From contig CBDDPZ010000008.1 in the NCBI GenBank assembly GCA_965232575.1, positions 124,001 to 188,000 on the forward strand: a stretch of DNA of 64,000 nt, in the 5' to 3' direction. This document shows positions 25,295-34,125 of the stretch, one piece after another. Numbering within the stretch: the first letter of the stretch is position 1; every line of letters begins with the position of its first letter. Below the pieces are notes generated by a model. It saw only the letters and a list, made by a program, of their open reading frames with translations, had not been told where the DNA came from and made no database searches. The translations under genes were made by a program, and so were the position numbers. This DNA comes from Bin5 sp965232575. GTDB taxonomy: Bacteria; Chloroflexota; Anaerolineae; Caldilineales; Caldilineaceae.

Positions 25295-26341
25295 TTACTG
25301 CAGCGCGTTTACCTCTTGAAGAAGCTCAAGTGTTCCCTGCAGGTCGTCAATGTCGGTCAGGTCAATATCGGGCGTGTTCACGTCGGCGAGGGGCAGCAGC
25401 CCTTCGGCGGTGGTCGGAATGCCGACAACGAGGGGATATTCGTTGGTCTGCTCGGAAAAGTAGGTCTGCGCCTCATCCGAGAGCAGGAAGGCGACGAAGG
25501 CCTCGGCAGCGGCCTGGTCCTTGGCGGTATCCAGAACGGCTGCGCCGGCCACGTTGATCATCGCGCCGGCATCACCGGCGGACGGGTGGTGGTTCTTGGC
25601 CTGGAAACCGGGATCTTCCTTAAGGAATCTATACAGGTAGTAGTGGTTCACCAGGCCGAGCACGACTTCGCCCTTGCCGGTGGCCTCGACGATCGGGGTG
25701 TTTTTGGCATAGACCTGCACGTCATTGGCGATCATGGCTTCGAGCCATTCGCGGGCGCGTTCCTCGCCTTCAAGGACGCGGACGGCGGTGACGAAGGCCT
25801 GGAAGCTGCCGTTGGTGGGCGCCCAGCCAACTTTGCCCTTCCACTGAGGCTCGGTCAGTTCCCAGATGTCGTTGGGCAGCTCGTCCTCGCTGACCATTTC
25901 GGTGTTGTAGACGAATACGCGGGCGCGTCCGCTGGCGCCGACCCAGTCGCCGTTGCCGGCTTGGAAGCGGGGGTCAACCCTATCCAGGATCTCCGCGGGC
26001 AGAGTTGTGAGGCGCCCGGCCAGGGAGAGCGCGCCGAGCGCGCCGGCGTCCTGCCCATAGAAGACGTCCGCCGGTGAGTTCTGTCCTTCCTCCAAAATGG
26101 TAGCGGCCAGTTCGGCGGTGCCGCCATAGCGCACGTTGACGGTGACGCCGCTCACCTCCTGGTAGCGCTCCAGCAGAGGCCCTACCAGGTTCTCGTTGCG
26201 GCCTGAATAGATAGTCAGCTCGGTGGCTTCGCCTGCGCTTTCCATATCCGCCGGCGCCTGAATCGGCACACAGGCGGTCAGGAGCAGGGCGGCCAGGAGG
26301 ACCAGACCCAACTGCACTTTACCGATAACCTTAACGAACAT
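25295..26341 (-). CDS. Iron(III) ABC transporter substrate-binding lipoprotein (FutA/FbpA-like)
   Basis: This 348-residue extracytoplasmic solute-binding protein has a lipoprotein signal ending in LLLTAC (lipobox) near residue 24. The mature part opens TELTIYSGRNENLVGPLLER, the hallmark of the ferric-iron binding family. SPADVFYGQDAGALGAL and LVNHYYLYRFLKEDPGFQ include tyrosines of the usual Fe(III) site. It stands alone; permease and ATPase genes are not in the window. Confidence 0.92.
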   Translation of the reverse strand: MFVKVIGKVQLGLVLLAALLLTACVPIQAPADMESAGEATELTIYSGRNENLVGPLLERYQEVSGVTVNVRYGGTAELAATILEEGQNSPADVFYGQDAGALGALSLAGRLTTLPAEILDRVDPRFQAGNGDWVGASGRARVFVYNTEMVSEDELPNDIWELTEPQWKGKVGWAPTNGSFQAFVTAVRVLEGEERAREWLEAMIANDVQVYAKNTPIVEATGKGEVVLGLVNHYYLYRFLKEDPGFQAKNHHPSAGDAGAMINVAGAAVLDTAKDQAAAEAFVAFLLSDEAQTYFSEQTNEYPLVVGIPTTAEGLLPLADVNTPDIDLTDIDDLQGTLELLQEVNALQ

Positions 26342-26881
26342 GAGAGACTTCCCCTCCAGTCTTATGGGTTTTTGGCACGCCTTTGCTCAAGAAGGCGAAA
26401 TTTTTGGGCCAGTCTGCGCTCCGTCCGGATCGGAGTTGACAGACGGGCCTGATAAACAGGTACGCGCTGGCGTTGCCATATGCAATGCCGCGCGTCACAA
26501 AAGTGTAGCACACGAGAAGGCTGAATTTCGGCGTAAATCTGACGAAAATGGGAGCAGTTTTTTGCGGCAGCGGTAAACGGGCGTGTTAAGGATGGTTCAC
26601 TGAGGATTTAACTTCCGTTACGAAACTGCGTAACTACAGGGGATAGGGGCTAGGGGTTAGGGATTAGTTGCCGGAGACGGCGCGGGCTGTTCGACGCCGG
26701 TCGCTGGCTTCAACCGTTCCAATTGTCCACGGCGGTGGGGCTTGCCGAGGGGGCGTTGCGGGGGGAATCCCCCCGCACAAGGGAGGCCGCTTGCGGCCGA
26801 CCGCCCAAAAGCGAGGGGTGAGTATAGAGAAGTGAGGAGAGAAAAATGGCTTTGCTCGTATACTTTTGTGCCGGCGACACT
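26342..26881. other. Intergenic region, no gene supported
   Basis: This gap separates the divergently placed 5' end of the iron-binding gene from the 3' end of the next minus-strand gene. It includes short G-rich repeats (GGGGCTAGGGGTTAGGGATT at about 26646). Open frames here are shadows. The promoter of the iron-binding gene is probably at 26345-26600 but I cannot point to it. Confidence 0.45.
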
Positions 26882-27820
26882 TCAGGCCGGGGTGGGCGCG
26901 TGCACGGAATGGGAGAGCAGCCGGTATTGGGGGACGCGCTCGGTGTCGGGTTTGCGGCAGCTCAACGGGATGATGAACTCGGATTCTTCGGCGAGGACGA
27001 AGAGCTCGTGGACGAGGTCATCGCCATTGGAGCGGAAGCGGCAGGTCCAGACGTCGTTGTCCTGGTCGGCGCCGAGGAGGGAGAAGGCGTCGAGCGCATG
27101 CTGGTGGGTTTCGGCGCGCAGGTAGTACTCGGCGGCTTGCACGGGCGCCAGAAAACAGGAACGGCCGCGATAGTGGTCGAGGGCGTAGACGTCGCCGGCG
27201 TTGTAGGAATCGACGATTGCGGTGGCGTCCTCGGCGCTGAGGCGGCCGTAGTAGAGGCCGTGCGGGAGGACGATCATGGTGGCGGCGAAGCGGTGGCCGC
27301 CGGTGTGGGTGGTCTGCCAGACCTGGTCGCCGGCATAGGCGGCCATGGTGAGGTAGACGGGCACGCCGAGCGTGGCGCAGCAGCGGTCGCGGCTGCCGTT
27401 GGTGCAGACGAGGAAGAGCGGCTCGTCGTGCTTGTGGGCGGCGTAGCGCTCGGGCGCGGCGCGCAGTTCGGTCACCATGGCGGGCAGGTCCATCGCGGCC
27501 AGGTCGATGAAGTCCTGCAACTCGAAGCGATAGAGAGCGGCGGCGTCCTCCTGGGAGAGGCCGATGAAGAAGCTGAGGCCGGAGCCGTTGCGGTTCTCGC
27601 CGTGTTTGATGAGCTGGAGGCGGGAACCGGGCGTGGCGGCGACGGCTTGCTGGAGGTGTGCTTTGAGCGCGTCGTCGAGCTTGCTCTCTTCCATGGCTTT
27701 GCCGCCCCAGACGCCGGGGTATTCGAGCACAAACCAGACGTCTGTGCCGTTGCCGGCTGTACCGTAGATGGCTTCGCCGGCGGTGTGCGAAAGTTGTGAA
27801 CAGACGTGGCCCATTGTCAT
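26882..27820 (-). CDS. Sucrase/ferredoxin-like family protein (thioredoxin-like [2Fe-2S])
   Basis: This 312-residue protein matches the 'sucrase ferredoxin-like' family (PF06999 type). The Fe-S/thioredoxin-like module near residue 138 reads LVCTNGSRDRCCATLGVPVY, and the conserved downstream segment is THTGGHRFAATMIVLPHGLY. The conserved cysteines and paired histidine probably bind a [2Fe-2S] cluster in the cytoplasm. Despite the family name there is no evidence for sucrase activity. It lies 63 bp downstream of the MFS gene on the same strand, so the two may be cotranscribed. Confidence 0.88.
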   Translation of the reverse strand: MTMGHVCSQLSHTAGEAIYGTAGNGTDVWFVLEYPGVWGGKAMEESKLDDALKAHLQQAVAATPGSRLQLIKHGENRNGSGLSFFIGLSQEDAAALYRFELQDFIDLAAMDLPAMVTELRAAPERYAAHKHDEPLFLVCTNGSRDRCCATLGVPVYLTMAAYAGDQVWQTTHTGGHRFAATMIVLPHGLYYGRLSAEDATAIVDSYNAGDVYALDHYRGRSCFLAPVQAAEYYLRAETHQHALDAFSLLGADQDNDVWTCRFRSNGDDLVHELFVLAEESEFIIPLSCRKPDTERVPQYRLLSHSVHAPTPA

Positions 27821-27883
27821 TGTATGTCTCCCTGTAATTGGCGCTTTTGGAAATTTCTACCACGAACGGGCACGGGGCGCAAG

Positions 27884-29236
27884 TCAGGCGTTTCCGTCTG
27901 CGCCGGCGTGGCGGGGATCAGCGACCCAGAACGACATCAGCAGGACGCCGAGCAGGCCGGCGGCGGCGCTGAGGGCGAAGAGATAGCCGTAGCTGATGGT
28001 AGCCAGCCAGCCGCCGACGAGCGGGATGACGACATTGATGGCGCCGATGATGGAGTTGGTGATGCCGACATAGGTGGGGCGCTGCTCGGGCCCGACGAAC
28101 TCGAGCACGATCATGAGCCCGGAGACGAAGGTGGCGCTGAAATAGACGCCGAGGAGGATGAAGACGAGGTAGTAAAGGAGAGGGTTGGCGGTCAGCCCGG
28201 CGATGACATAGCCCGCGGAGGCGGCCAGCCCGCCCAGTACGAGCGCCAGTTTGTGCCCTTTGCGGTCGGCCAGCAGACCGAATAGGAGATTGCTGGCGGA
28301 CTGGCCGACCAGGAGGGCCACGGTGTAGTTGCCGACGGTGCCGCCGGAGACGTCCCATTTGCTGACGGCGGCCACGGTAACGAAGGCCATGCCCATGCCG
28401 CCGACGGCGAGCAGCCCGCGGGCGATGAGGAAACGGCGGAAGTTCCGATCGCGGCGCAGGATGCGGCCGAGCCTGGTCCAGATGCGCAGCCGGTTTTCGG
28501 CGGTGCGCGGGACCTGGCGCACGGGCTCGCGAGTAAGGGTGAGGACGGCCCAGCCGAGGAACATGAGAATGGTTGCCAGCCCGAACAGGACCAGGAAATT
28601 GCGGGGGAAGGGCAGTGTCTCCAGGATGCGGCTGCTGCCGAGCGCGCCGAGCGCGCCGGCGATGCCGCCGATGAACATGGTCACGCCCATCAGGCGGCCG
28701 CGACGGGTGGCGGGAAAGCAGACTGCGAGCAGGTCCTGCCAGGCGGGCGCGATAATGCCGGCGCCGAAGTTGTAGATGGCAAATGCCAGCAGGAAGAGCG
28801 CCAGGGCCCAGGAGGGCGACCGGACTGCGAGGAACGTTGTTGCCGTGAGGAGGATGAGAGGCATGCGTTCGACGAAGAAGCCCAGATTGATTAACCAGGG
28901 CTTTTTGCGGTCGGTGCGTTCGATTGGGCCGGCGGTCAGGAGCTGGGGAAAGAACCAGCCGCCGTTGGCGATCACAGCGAGCAGACCGAAGTAGAAGGGG
29001 TTGTCGGTGAGCCTGCTGACGAAGAAGGGGAGGATGGTGGTCGCCGACATGAGGCTCTGGGCCAGCAGGAAGAAGGCGCCATCGGTTACGTTTACGGTGA
29101 AGTTCCAGTTGTAGTTGCGCCATACTTCGGCCTCGACATCCTCATCGGAACGGACGGAGGTTGGCAGGTCGACCTGCAACATGCGGCGCACCATGGCGAT
29201 GGCGAACCGGCGGGCAGGGATTATGGTTCCGAGCAT
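27884..29236 (-). CDS. MFS transporter
   Basis: This 450-residue integral membrane protein has about 12 hydrophobic segments with the central cytoplasmic loop near residue 230 (LTREPVRQVPRTAENRLRIW). The major facilitator loop motif appears twice, as PIERTDRKKPWLINLGF after TM2 and LLADRKGHKLALVLGG in the second half. The substrate is not recognisable. It is transcribed away from the Fe-S oxidoreductase and upstream of the sucrase/ferredoxin-like gene. Confidence 0.9.
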   Translation of the reverse strand: MLGTIIPARRFAIAMVRRMLQVDLPTSVRSDEDVEAEVWRNYNWNFTVNVTDGAFFLLAQSLMSATTILPFFVSRLTDNPFYFGLLAVIANGGWFFPQLLTAGPIERTDRKKPWLINLGFFVERMPLILLTATTFLAVRSPSWALALFLLAFAIYNFGAGIIAPAWQDLLAVCFPATRRGRLMGVTMFIGGIAGALGALGSSRILETLPFPRNFLVLFGLATILMFLGWAVLTLTREPVRQVPRTAENRLRIWTRLGRILRRDRNFRRFLIARGLLAVGGMGMAFVTVAAVSKWDVSGGTVGNYTVALLVGQSASNLLFGLLADRKGHKLALVLGGLAASAGYVIAGLTANPLLYYLVFILLGVYFSATFVSGLMIVLEFVGPEQRPTYVGITNSIIGAINVVIPLVGGWLATISYGYLFALSAAAGLLGVLLMSFWVADPRHAGADGNA

Positions 29237-29409
29237 CGAGGATTCCGTGGGCTGCAGTGGTCGGTGGTCGGTGAAGTATATGCCGGTTCGGTGTCCTGCG
29301 CTACTTTGTGGAGACGTGTATAATTGTGCGGCGCTCTGGTGTTCGGGAGGGCGCTGAAGGGTGGAGAGGTCGATCCCCTTACAGAACAGGGAAGCGGGTG
29401 TGGACTGTC

Positions 29410-31449
29410 ATGCTGAGTCTTGTGGAGAAGCTGCTATTTCTGGCCGCGGTTGCGGTGTCGATCTATCTGAGCTTCGTTCAGTTCCGGCGCGTTTATGATG
29501 TGGTGCGGCGGGGGGGCGGGGAACTGCCGACGCGGGGTGAGCTGGCGGGGCGGCTGTGGCATGCTGCGGGCCAGTGGCTTACGTTCGGCAATCTGTGGAA
29601 GAGCCGCGGTGGGGCCGGTGTCTTTCATGCGCTGATCGCCTGGGGATTCGTCTTCTATCTGCTGGTGAACCTGGGCGATGTGGCGCAGGGCTTCTTTCCG
29701 ATCCGCTTTCTGGGCGAGGGCGCCATCGGGACCGCGTACCGTTTTGCGGCGGACATCGTGACGGCGGGCATTTTGACAGGTATGGTCTATTTTCTGGCGC
29801 GGCGTTTTGTGGCGCGCGCGTCGGAACTGGGCTATAGCGACAATGTCATGCTGGTGGAGAAGGTGAAGGCTGGGGGGATCGGGCGGGACTCGCTGCTTGT
29901 GGGGCTGTTCATTTTGCTGCACGTGGGGTTCCGGCTGCTGGGCGAGAGCTTTGCGGTCGCGTTGGAACGGCAGGCGACCGGTCATGGGGACCCGGCGCAG
30001 CCGTTCGCGAATGGCGTGAGCCTGTTGTGGAGCGGGATGGACGCGGCGGCTTTGACGGTGGGACAGCATGTGGGCTGGTGGGTGGCGCTGGGCCTGGCGC
30101 TGGCCTTTGTGCCGTGGTTTCCGCGCACGAAGCATCTGCATCTGATCATGTCGGGCGTGAACTTTCTGGCGCGGCCGCAGCGGAGTTCGCTGGGTGAGCT
30201 GCCGCCGCTGGATTTCGAGGATGAGACGATTGAGGAGTTCGGGGCGGCGCGGCTGGAGCAGCTGCCGTGGCCGCACCTGGTGGACGCGTACGCGTGCATC
30301 ATGTGCAACCGCTGCCAGGATGTGTGCCCGGCTTACGTGACGGGCAAGGATTTGTCGCCGGCGGCGCTGGAGGTCAACAAGCGCTATGCGATCAACGAGC
30401 GGGCCGGGGCGATAGCGGCGGGCGAGGAGACGCCGCCATTGCTCGATTACGCGATCAGCGAGTCGGCGGTGTGGGCGTGTACGGCGTGCGGCGCGTGCGT
30501 CGATATCTGTCCGGTGGGCAACGAGCCGATGTTCGACATCATGCATCTGCGGCGCTACCAGGCATTGACGGAGAACAGCTTTCCTGCGACGCTGCAGCAG
30601 GCTTACCGCGGGATCGAGCGCCAGGGCAATCCGTGGAACCAGAGCGCGCGCGAGCGGCTGGCGTGGGCGGAGGGGCTGGCCGTGCCGACGGTGGAGGAAA
30701 GGCCGGAGGCGGATATCCTGTGGTGGGTGGGCTGCGCGCCGAGCTACGATCCGCGGGCGAGGGAAACGGCGCGGGCTTTTGCCAAGGTTCTGAACCACGC
30801 GGGCGTGCGCTACGCGGTGCTGGGCGAGATGGAGAGCTGCAGCGGCGACGCGGCGCGGCGGTCGGGGCGGGAGGACCTGTTCTGGGGGATGGCGGAGGGC
30901 AATCTCGAGGCGCTGACCGAGGTAGCGCCGCGGCGGATCGTGACCACGTGTCCACACTGTCTGCACAGCATCGGCAAGGAATATCATCAGTACAGCCGGA
31001 GCGAGGCGCCGCCGCAGTGGGAGGTGATCCACCATACGCAGCTGCTGTCGGAGCTGGTGGCGGCTGGCAAACTTGAGTACAACGTTGAGCGGGATGGGGT
31101 GGTTACTTTCCACGATCCGTGCTATCTGGGCCGGCATAACGGCATTGTGGACGCGCCGCGGGCGCTGCTGGCGGCGGGCAACATCGAGTTGGAGGAGATG
31201 CCGCGTCACGGGCAGCAGAGTTTCTGTTGCGGGGCGGGCGGCGCGCAGTTCTGGAAGGAGGAGGAGCCGGGCGAGCGGGCGGTCAGCGCGGAACGGTATG
31301 CGGAGGCGCGGGCGACGGGCGCGGATACGGTGGCCGTGGGCTGCCCCTTCTGTCTGACGATGATGTCGGATGCGGCGAAGGCGGCGCAGGAGGGTGTGGT
31401 GGTGAAGGATGTGGTGGAGTTGATTGCGGAGGGGTTGGATGATTTTTAG
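29410..31449 (+). CDS. Membrane (Fe-S) oxidoreductase, heterodisulfide reductase/EtfD-like
   Basis: This protein of about 679 residues has three parts. Residues 1-240 form a NarI-like membrane domain with about six helices. Residues about 290-390 hold two [4Fe-4S] motifs, CIMCNRCQDVCP and CTACGACVDICP. The C-terminal part has two CCG-type domains (WWVGCAPSYD, CPHCLHSIG, then FHDPCYLGRHNG, SFCCGAGGAQFW, VGCPFCLTMM). Such proteins pass electrons between soluble carriers, often ETF in fatty-acid oxidation, and membrane quinone. No etf gene is in the window, so the donor is inferred. I chose the ATG at 29410; an upstream in-frame extension lacks family similarity. Confidence 0.9.
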   Translation: MLSLVEKLLFLAAVAVSIYLSFVQFRRVYDVVRRGGGELPTRGELAGRLWHAAGQWLTFGNLWKSRGGAGVFHALIAWGFVFYLLVNLGDVAQGFFPIRFLGEGAIGTAYRFAADIVTAGILTGMVYFLARRFVARASELGYSDNVMLVEKVKAGGIGRDSLLVGLFILLHVGFRLLGESFAVALERQATGHGDPAQPFANGVSLLWSGMDAAALTVGQHVGWWVALGLALAFVPWFPRTKHLHLIMSGVNFLARPQRSSLGELPPLDFEDETIEEFGAARLEQLPWPHLVDAYACIMCNRCQDVCPAYVTGKDLSPAALEVNKRYAINERAGAIAAGEETPPLLDYAISESAVWACTACGACVDICPVGNEPMFDIMHLRRYQALTENSFPATLQQAYRGIERQGNPWNQSARERLAWAEGLAVPTVEERPEADILWWVGCAPSYDPRARETARAFAKVLNHAGVRYAVLGEMESCSGDAARRSGREDLFWGMAEGNLEALTEVAPRRIVTTCPHCLHSIGKEYHQYSRSEAPPQWEVIHHTQLLSELVAAGKLEYNVERDGVVTFHDPCYLGRHNGIVDAPRALLAAGNIELEEMPRHGQQSFCCGAGGAQFWKEEEPGERAVSAERYAEARATGADTVAVGCPFCLTMMSDAAKAAQEGVVVKDVVELIAEGLDDF

Positions 31450-31494
31450 TTTTCGGTAACCTTATTTGTGCAGGGTGCGGGGATCCGGGGGAGA

Positions 31495-32313
31495 TCAACA
31501 CAGGAAGGCCGCGAACCTGGAGGGGGAGGCGGTGAGGGTTGCGGCCTGGAAGGCGGCGAAGAAGAGGAGCGAGCAGAGGAGCGTCCAGGCGAGGCCGCGG
31601 GCGACGCGGGCTTCGCGTACGAGGGGCTGGCGGCCAAAGCTGAAAACTGCGGGGGGGCGGTAGCGGGGCAGGAGGCCGATGGCGATGATGGCGCCGCCGA
31701 CGAGGCCGCCCATGTGACCCCAGTTGTCGACGTTGGCGACCGAGAAACCAAGAACCAGGTTGATGACCAGGATCGCAAGCGCGGACTGGAGCATCGATTG
31801 CCCCTGCCGGCCCATATTTGCCCGAAAGCGATAGAAGTAGATGATGGTTGCGCCGAGCAGGGCGAAGACGGCTCCGGATGCGCCTGCGGAGGGGGCGGGC
31901 GAAAAGGCGTAGCTGGCGATGCTGCCGAGCAGGCCGCCGAGAAGGTAGATGACGGTGAAGCGCAGGTGGCCGAAATGGCCTTCGATAATGGGGCCGAGCC
32001 AGAAAAGGCCGATCAGGTTGGAGATGAGGTGGATGGGGCCGATGTGGAGGAACATGGCGGTAAAGAGCCGCCAGCTCTCGCCTTGCAGGATATGCCAGTT
32101 GGACTTCATGCCGAGGTCACAGAGGACGCGCAGGTTGGTGGGGCCGTTCCAGACGCGGTATTCGAGCAGCCCGTAGAGGAAGGTGGCGGCGAAAACGAGG
32201 AGGTTGACGGCGATCAGGGCGCGGCTGACGCGCGGGGGGACGAGGGGGATGTAGAAGGTTGGCGCGGGCGGCGGACCGTCGGGACGAGACGTGGCGCCGA
32301 AGAGGTTTTTCAC
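31495..32313 (-). CDS. Rhomboid family intramembrane serine protease
   Basis: This 272-residue membrane protease has about six to seven helices. The catalytic serine lies in SAGASGAVFALLGA (GASG, near residue 145) and the catalytic histidine in NVDNWGHMGGLVGG near residue 200. The HIGPIHLISNLIGLFWLGP segment is the conserved TM2 region with the oxyanion-side His and Asn. It is 7 bp downstream of gmk on the same strand, suggesting one operon. Substrates are unknown. Confidence 0.92.
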   Translation of the reverse strand: MKNLFGATSRPDGPPPAPTFYIPLVPPRVSRALIAVNLLVFAATFLYGLLEYRVWNGPTNLRVLCDLGMKSNWHILQGESWRLFTAMFLHIGPIHLISNLIGLFWLGPIIEGHFGHLRFTVIYLLGGLLGSIASYAFSPAPSAGASGAVFALLGATIIYFYRFRANMGRQGQSMLQSALAILVINLVLGFSVANVDNWGHMGGLVGGAIIAIGLLPRYRPPAVFSFGRQPLVREARVARGLAWTLLCSLLFFAAFQAATLTASPSRFAAFLC

Positions 32314-32320
32314 GGCCGGT

Positions 32321-33004
32321 CTACAGATTGACGGGCGACCAGTCTACGCGACATTTTTCGGCCTGAATGATGCTGATCACCTTGTCGACGGTCTCTTCCT
32401 GGCAGTCGTCGCGATTGACGACGACGTATTGGAAGTCCTGCAGATGCTGCATCTCTTTGCGGGCGGTGGCGATGCGCATCTTGAGTCTGTCGGGGCTTTC
32501 GGTCTTGCGTTCCAGGAGGCGGCGCAACTGCTCTTCTTCGTTTTCGGCCACGAGGAAGATGGTCACGGCCTCGGGAATGAGGCGGCGGATGGTGGCCGCG
32601 CCCTGTACGTCGATACGGAGGATAACGTCCTTGCCGCTTGCCAGGGCTTTGCGGACGTGGGTTTTGGGGATGCCCTTGTAGTCGCCATAGACGACGGCGT
32701 ATTCCAGGAGTTCATTGGCGTCGATCATTTCGGCGAATTCGCCGACCGACACGAAGTGGTAGTCGACGCCTTCGATCTCGGCCGGCCGGCGGGGCCGGGT
32801 GGTGGCGGTGACGACAAAGTGGAAGGGGAGTTTCCGCTGCTTCATCAGCGATAGCGTGGTGTCTTTGCCGACGCCGCTGGGCCCGGAAATCACCACCAGA
32901 ATTGGATGGGGCTGATTCTGCTGGGCGTAGATCGGGGTCACATCGTCGTGCGTATCTGACATGGGATAGTGGTCGGTGGCCGGCGCCAGCGTCTCTTCTG
33001 TCAC
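32321..33004 (-). CDS. gmk: Guanylate kinase
   Basis: This 227-residue enzyme converts GMP and ATP to GDP and ADP. The P-loop is VVISGPSGVGKDTT near residue 37. The GMP-binding motif is ATTRPRRPAEIEGVDYHFVS, and downstream are LEYAVVYGDYKGIP and ILRIDVQGAATIRR. About 30 extra N-terminal residues precede the family core, so a later start is possible. It is followed by the rhomboid gene. It is an essential nucleotide-metabolism gene and marks the core genome. Confidence 0.95.
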   Translation of the reverse strand: MTEETLAPATDHYPMSDTHDDVTPIYAQQNQPHPILVVISGPSGVGKDTTLSLMKQRKLPFHFVVTATTRPRRPAEIEGVDYHFVSVGEFAEMIDANELLEYAVVYGDYKGIPKTHVRKALASGKDVILRIDVQGAATIRRLIPEAVTIFLVAENEEEQLRRLLERKTESPDRLKMRIATARKEMQHLQDFQYVVVNRDDCQEETVDKVISIIQAEKCRVDWSPVNL

Positions 33005-33174
33005 GAGCGCTTTGGGCCGGGGTTTTGGCTGGATATAATGATGAACGGTTGGAAGTTCCCTGCCGGGAACTCAGTGTGCGATCAGTATAGTTCAAATAAA
33101 TGGTAGTGAAAAATTTGGGCCCTTATCGATTCTGCGCCAGAGTGGAACGGCAAGGGTCAGGCGAAGAGGGGCCG

Positions 33175-33558
33175 ATGCCGATTTACGAGTATTTCTGTTT
33201 TGACTGCAAGAAGCGGGTGAGCGTGCTGTTCCGCACGATGGCGGAGGCGGACGCGGGGGCTTCGGCGTGTCCGGAGTGCGCGGGGAAGCGGCTGCGACGG
33301 TTGATGAGCCGGCTGCGGGTGCTGCGCTCAGAGGAGAACCGGATTGAGTCGATGGCGGAGGACTCTGCGCTGCTGTCCGGGTTGGAGCAGGAGGACCCGC
33401 AGGCGCTGGCCCATTTTATGCGCAAGATGAGCGACGAGACGGGCGAGCCGCTGGACGAGGAGATGACGGAGGTGGTGGACCGTCTGGAGTCGGGAGAAAG
33501 CCCGGAGTCGATTGAGTCTTCGATGCCGGAGGAGGGAACGGCAGGGGATAGGGCTTAG
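33175..33558 (+). CDS. FmdB family zinc-ribbon protein
   Basis: This 127-residue protein begins MPIYEYFCFDCKKRVSVLFR and continues ACPECAGKRLRRLMSR, giving the two CxxC knuckles of the FmdB putative regulatory family. The C-terminal 70 residues are acidic and low in complexity (DEEMTEVVDRLESGESPESI). The ATG at 33175 follows GAGGGG and begins the conserved family N terminus; the frame is open to 33100. It is transcribed divergently from gmk. Confidence 0.9.
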   Translation: MPIYEYFCFDCKKRVSVLFRTMAEADAGASACPECAGKRLRRLMSRLRVLRSEENRIESMAEDSALLSGLEQEDPQALAHFMRKMSDETGEPLDEEMTEVVDRLESGESPESIESSMPEEGTAGDRA

Positions 33559-33593
33559 GGGTTAGTGAACTGCGAACGGCGGAACACCTTTTG

Positions 33594-33623
33594 ATCCACG
33601 AAGGAACACGAAGGGCACGAAGT
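33594..33623. repeat. CACGAAG-type dispersed repeat
   Basis: CCACGAAGGAACACGAAGGG followed by CACGAAG, three units at 11-bp spacing, directly before the terminator hairpin. Confidence 0.6.
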
Positions 33624-33653
33624 AAACCCTCGGTGAGTTGAGAGGGTTTTTTG
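33624..33653. terminator. Bidirectional rho-independent terminator
   Basis: AAACCCTC pairs perfectly with GAGGGTTT across ten bases and is followed by more T on the plus strand. It separates the convergent fmdB-like and c-di-AMP-receptor genes. Confidence 0.8.
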
Positions 33654-33687
33654 TTTGCGCAGGTATGGTGAGGTGCGGTTGGGGCGG

Positions 33688-34017
33688 TTATATCTTCTCG
33701 AAGTGATCTACTGGGACGACGAAGATGGTGGCTCCGCCGACCTGTTTTTCGACGGGAGTGGGGATGTGCATTTCGCCGGGTTCCATGACAGGGGGCAGGG
33801 GTGTTACGTATTGGACGCGGCTGGTGCAGCTTTCGCGGAAGACGGTGAGGACGTCTTCGACCTGCTCGTCCTCGACGCCGCAGAAGACGGTTGCGTTGCC
33901 GATGCGGAGGAAGCCGCCGCGAGTGCCGGTTATGGTGGCGGAGTAGCCGCGGCGTCCGAGGCGGTCGAGGAGATTGGGGCTGTCTTCTTCGTTGACGATG
34001 GCGATGACTAATTTCAT
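33688..34017 (-). CDS. Cyclic-di-AMP receptor (DarA/PstA, YaaQ family)
   Basis: This 109-residue PII-like protein reads MKLVIAIVNEEDSPNLLDRL, then TITGTRGGFLRIGNATVFCG, the nucleotide-binding loop region of the c-di-AMP receptor family. Members form trimers and sense c-di-AMP. In many Firmicutes this gene lies next to tmk. Here tmk is on the same strand 4.7 kb upstream, with a giant membrane protein between them, which looks like an interrupted version of that neighbourhood. Confidence 0.92.
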   Translation of the reverse strand: MKLVIAIVNEEDSPNLLDRLGRRGYSATITGTRGGFLRIGNATVFCGVEDEQVEDVLTVFRESCTSRVQYVTPLPPVMEPGEMHIPTPVEKQVGGATIFVVPVDHFEKI

Positions 34018-34125
34018 GTTTCTGATGTCAGTTCAATTTGAAACCACGACGTTTCGCGCTGGCTGCAAATCAGGAGCGCAGGAGGACCAACCGAATCATA
34101 TCTCATTTTGACTACTTCTGTCTAT

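Noticed and set aside
26846..27799. Plus-strand open frame opposite the sucrase/ferredoxin-like gene
   Set aside because: It is Gly/Val/Ala-rich with no motifs, while the minus strand shows the cysteine signature.
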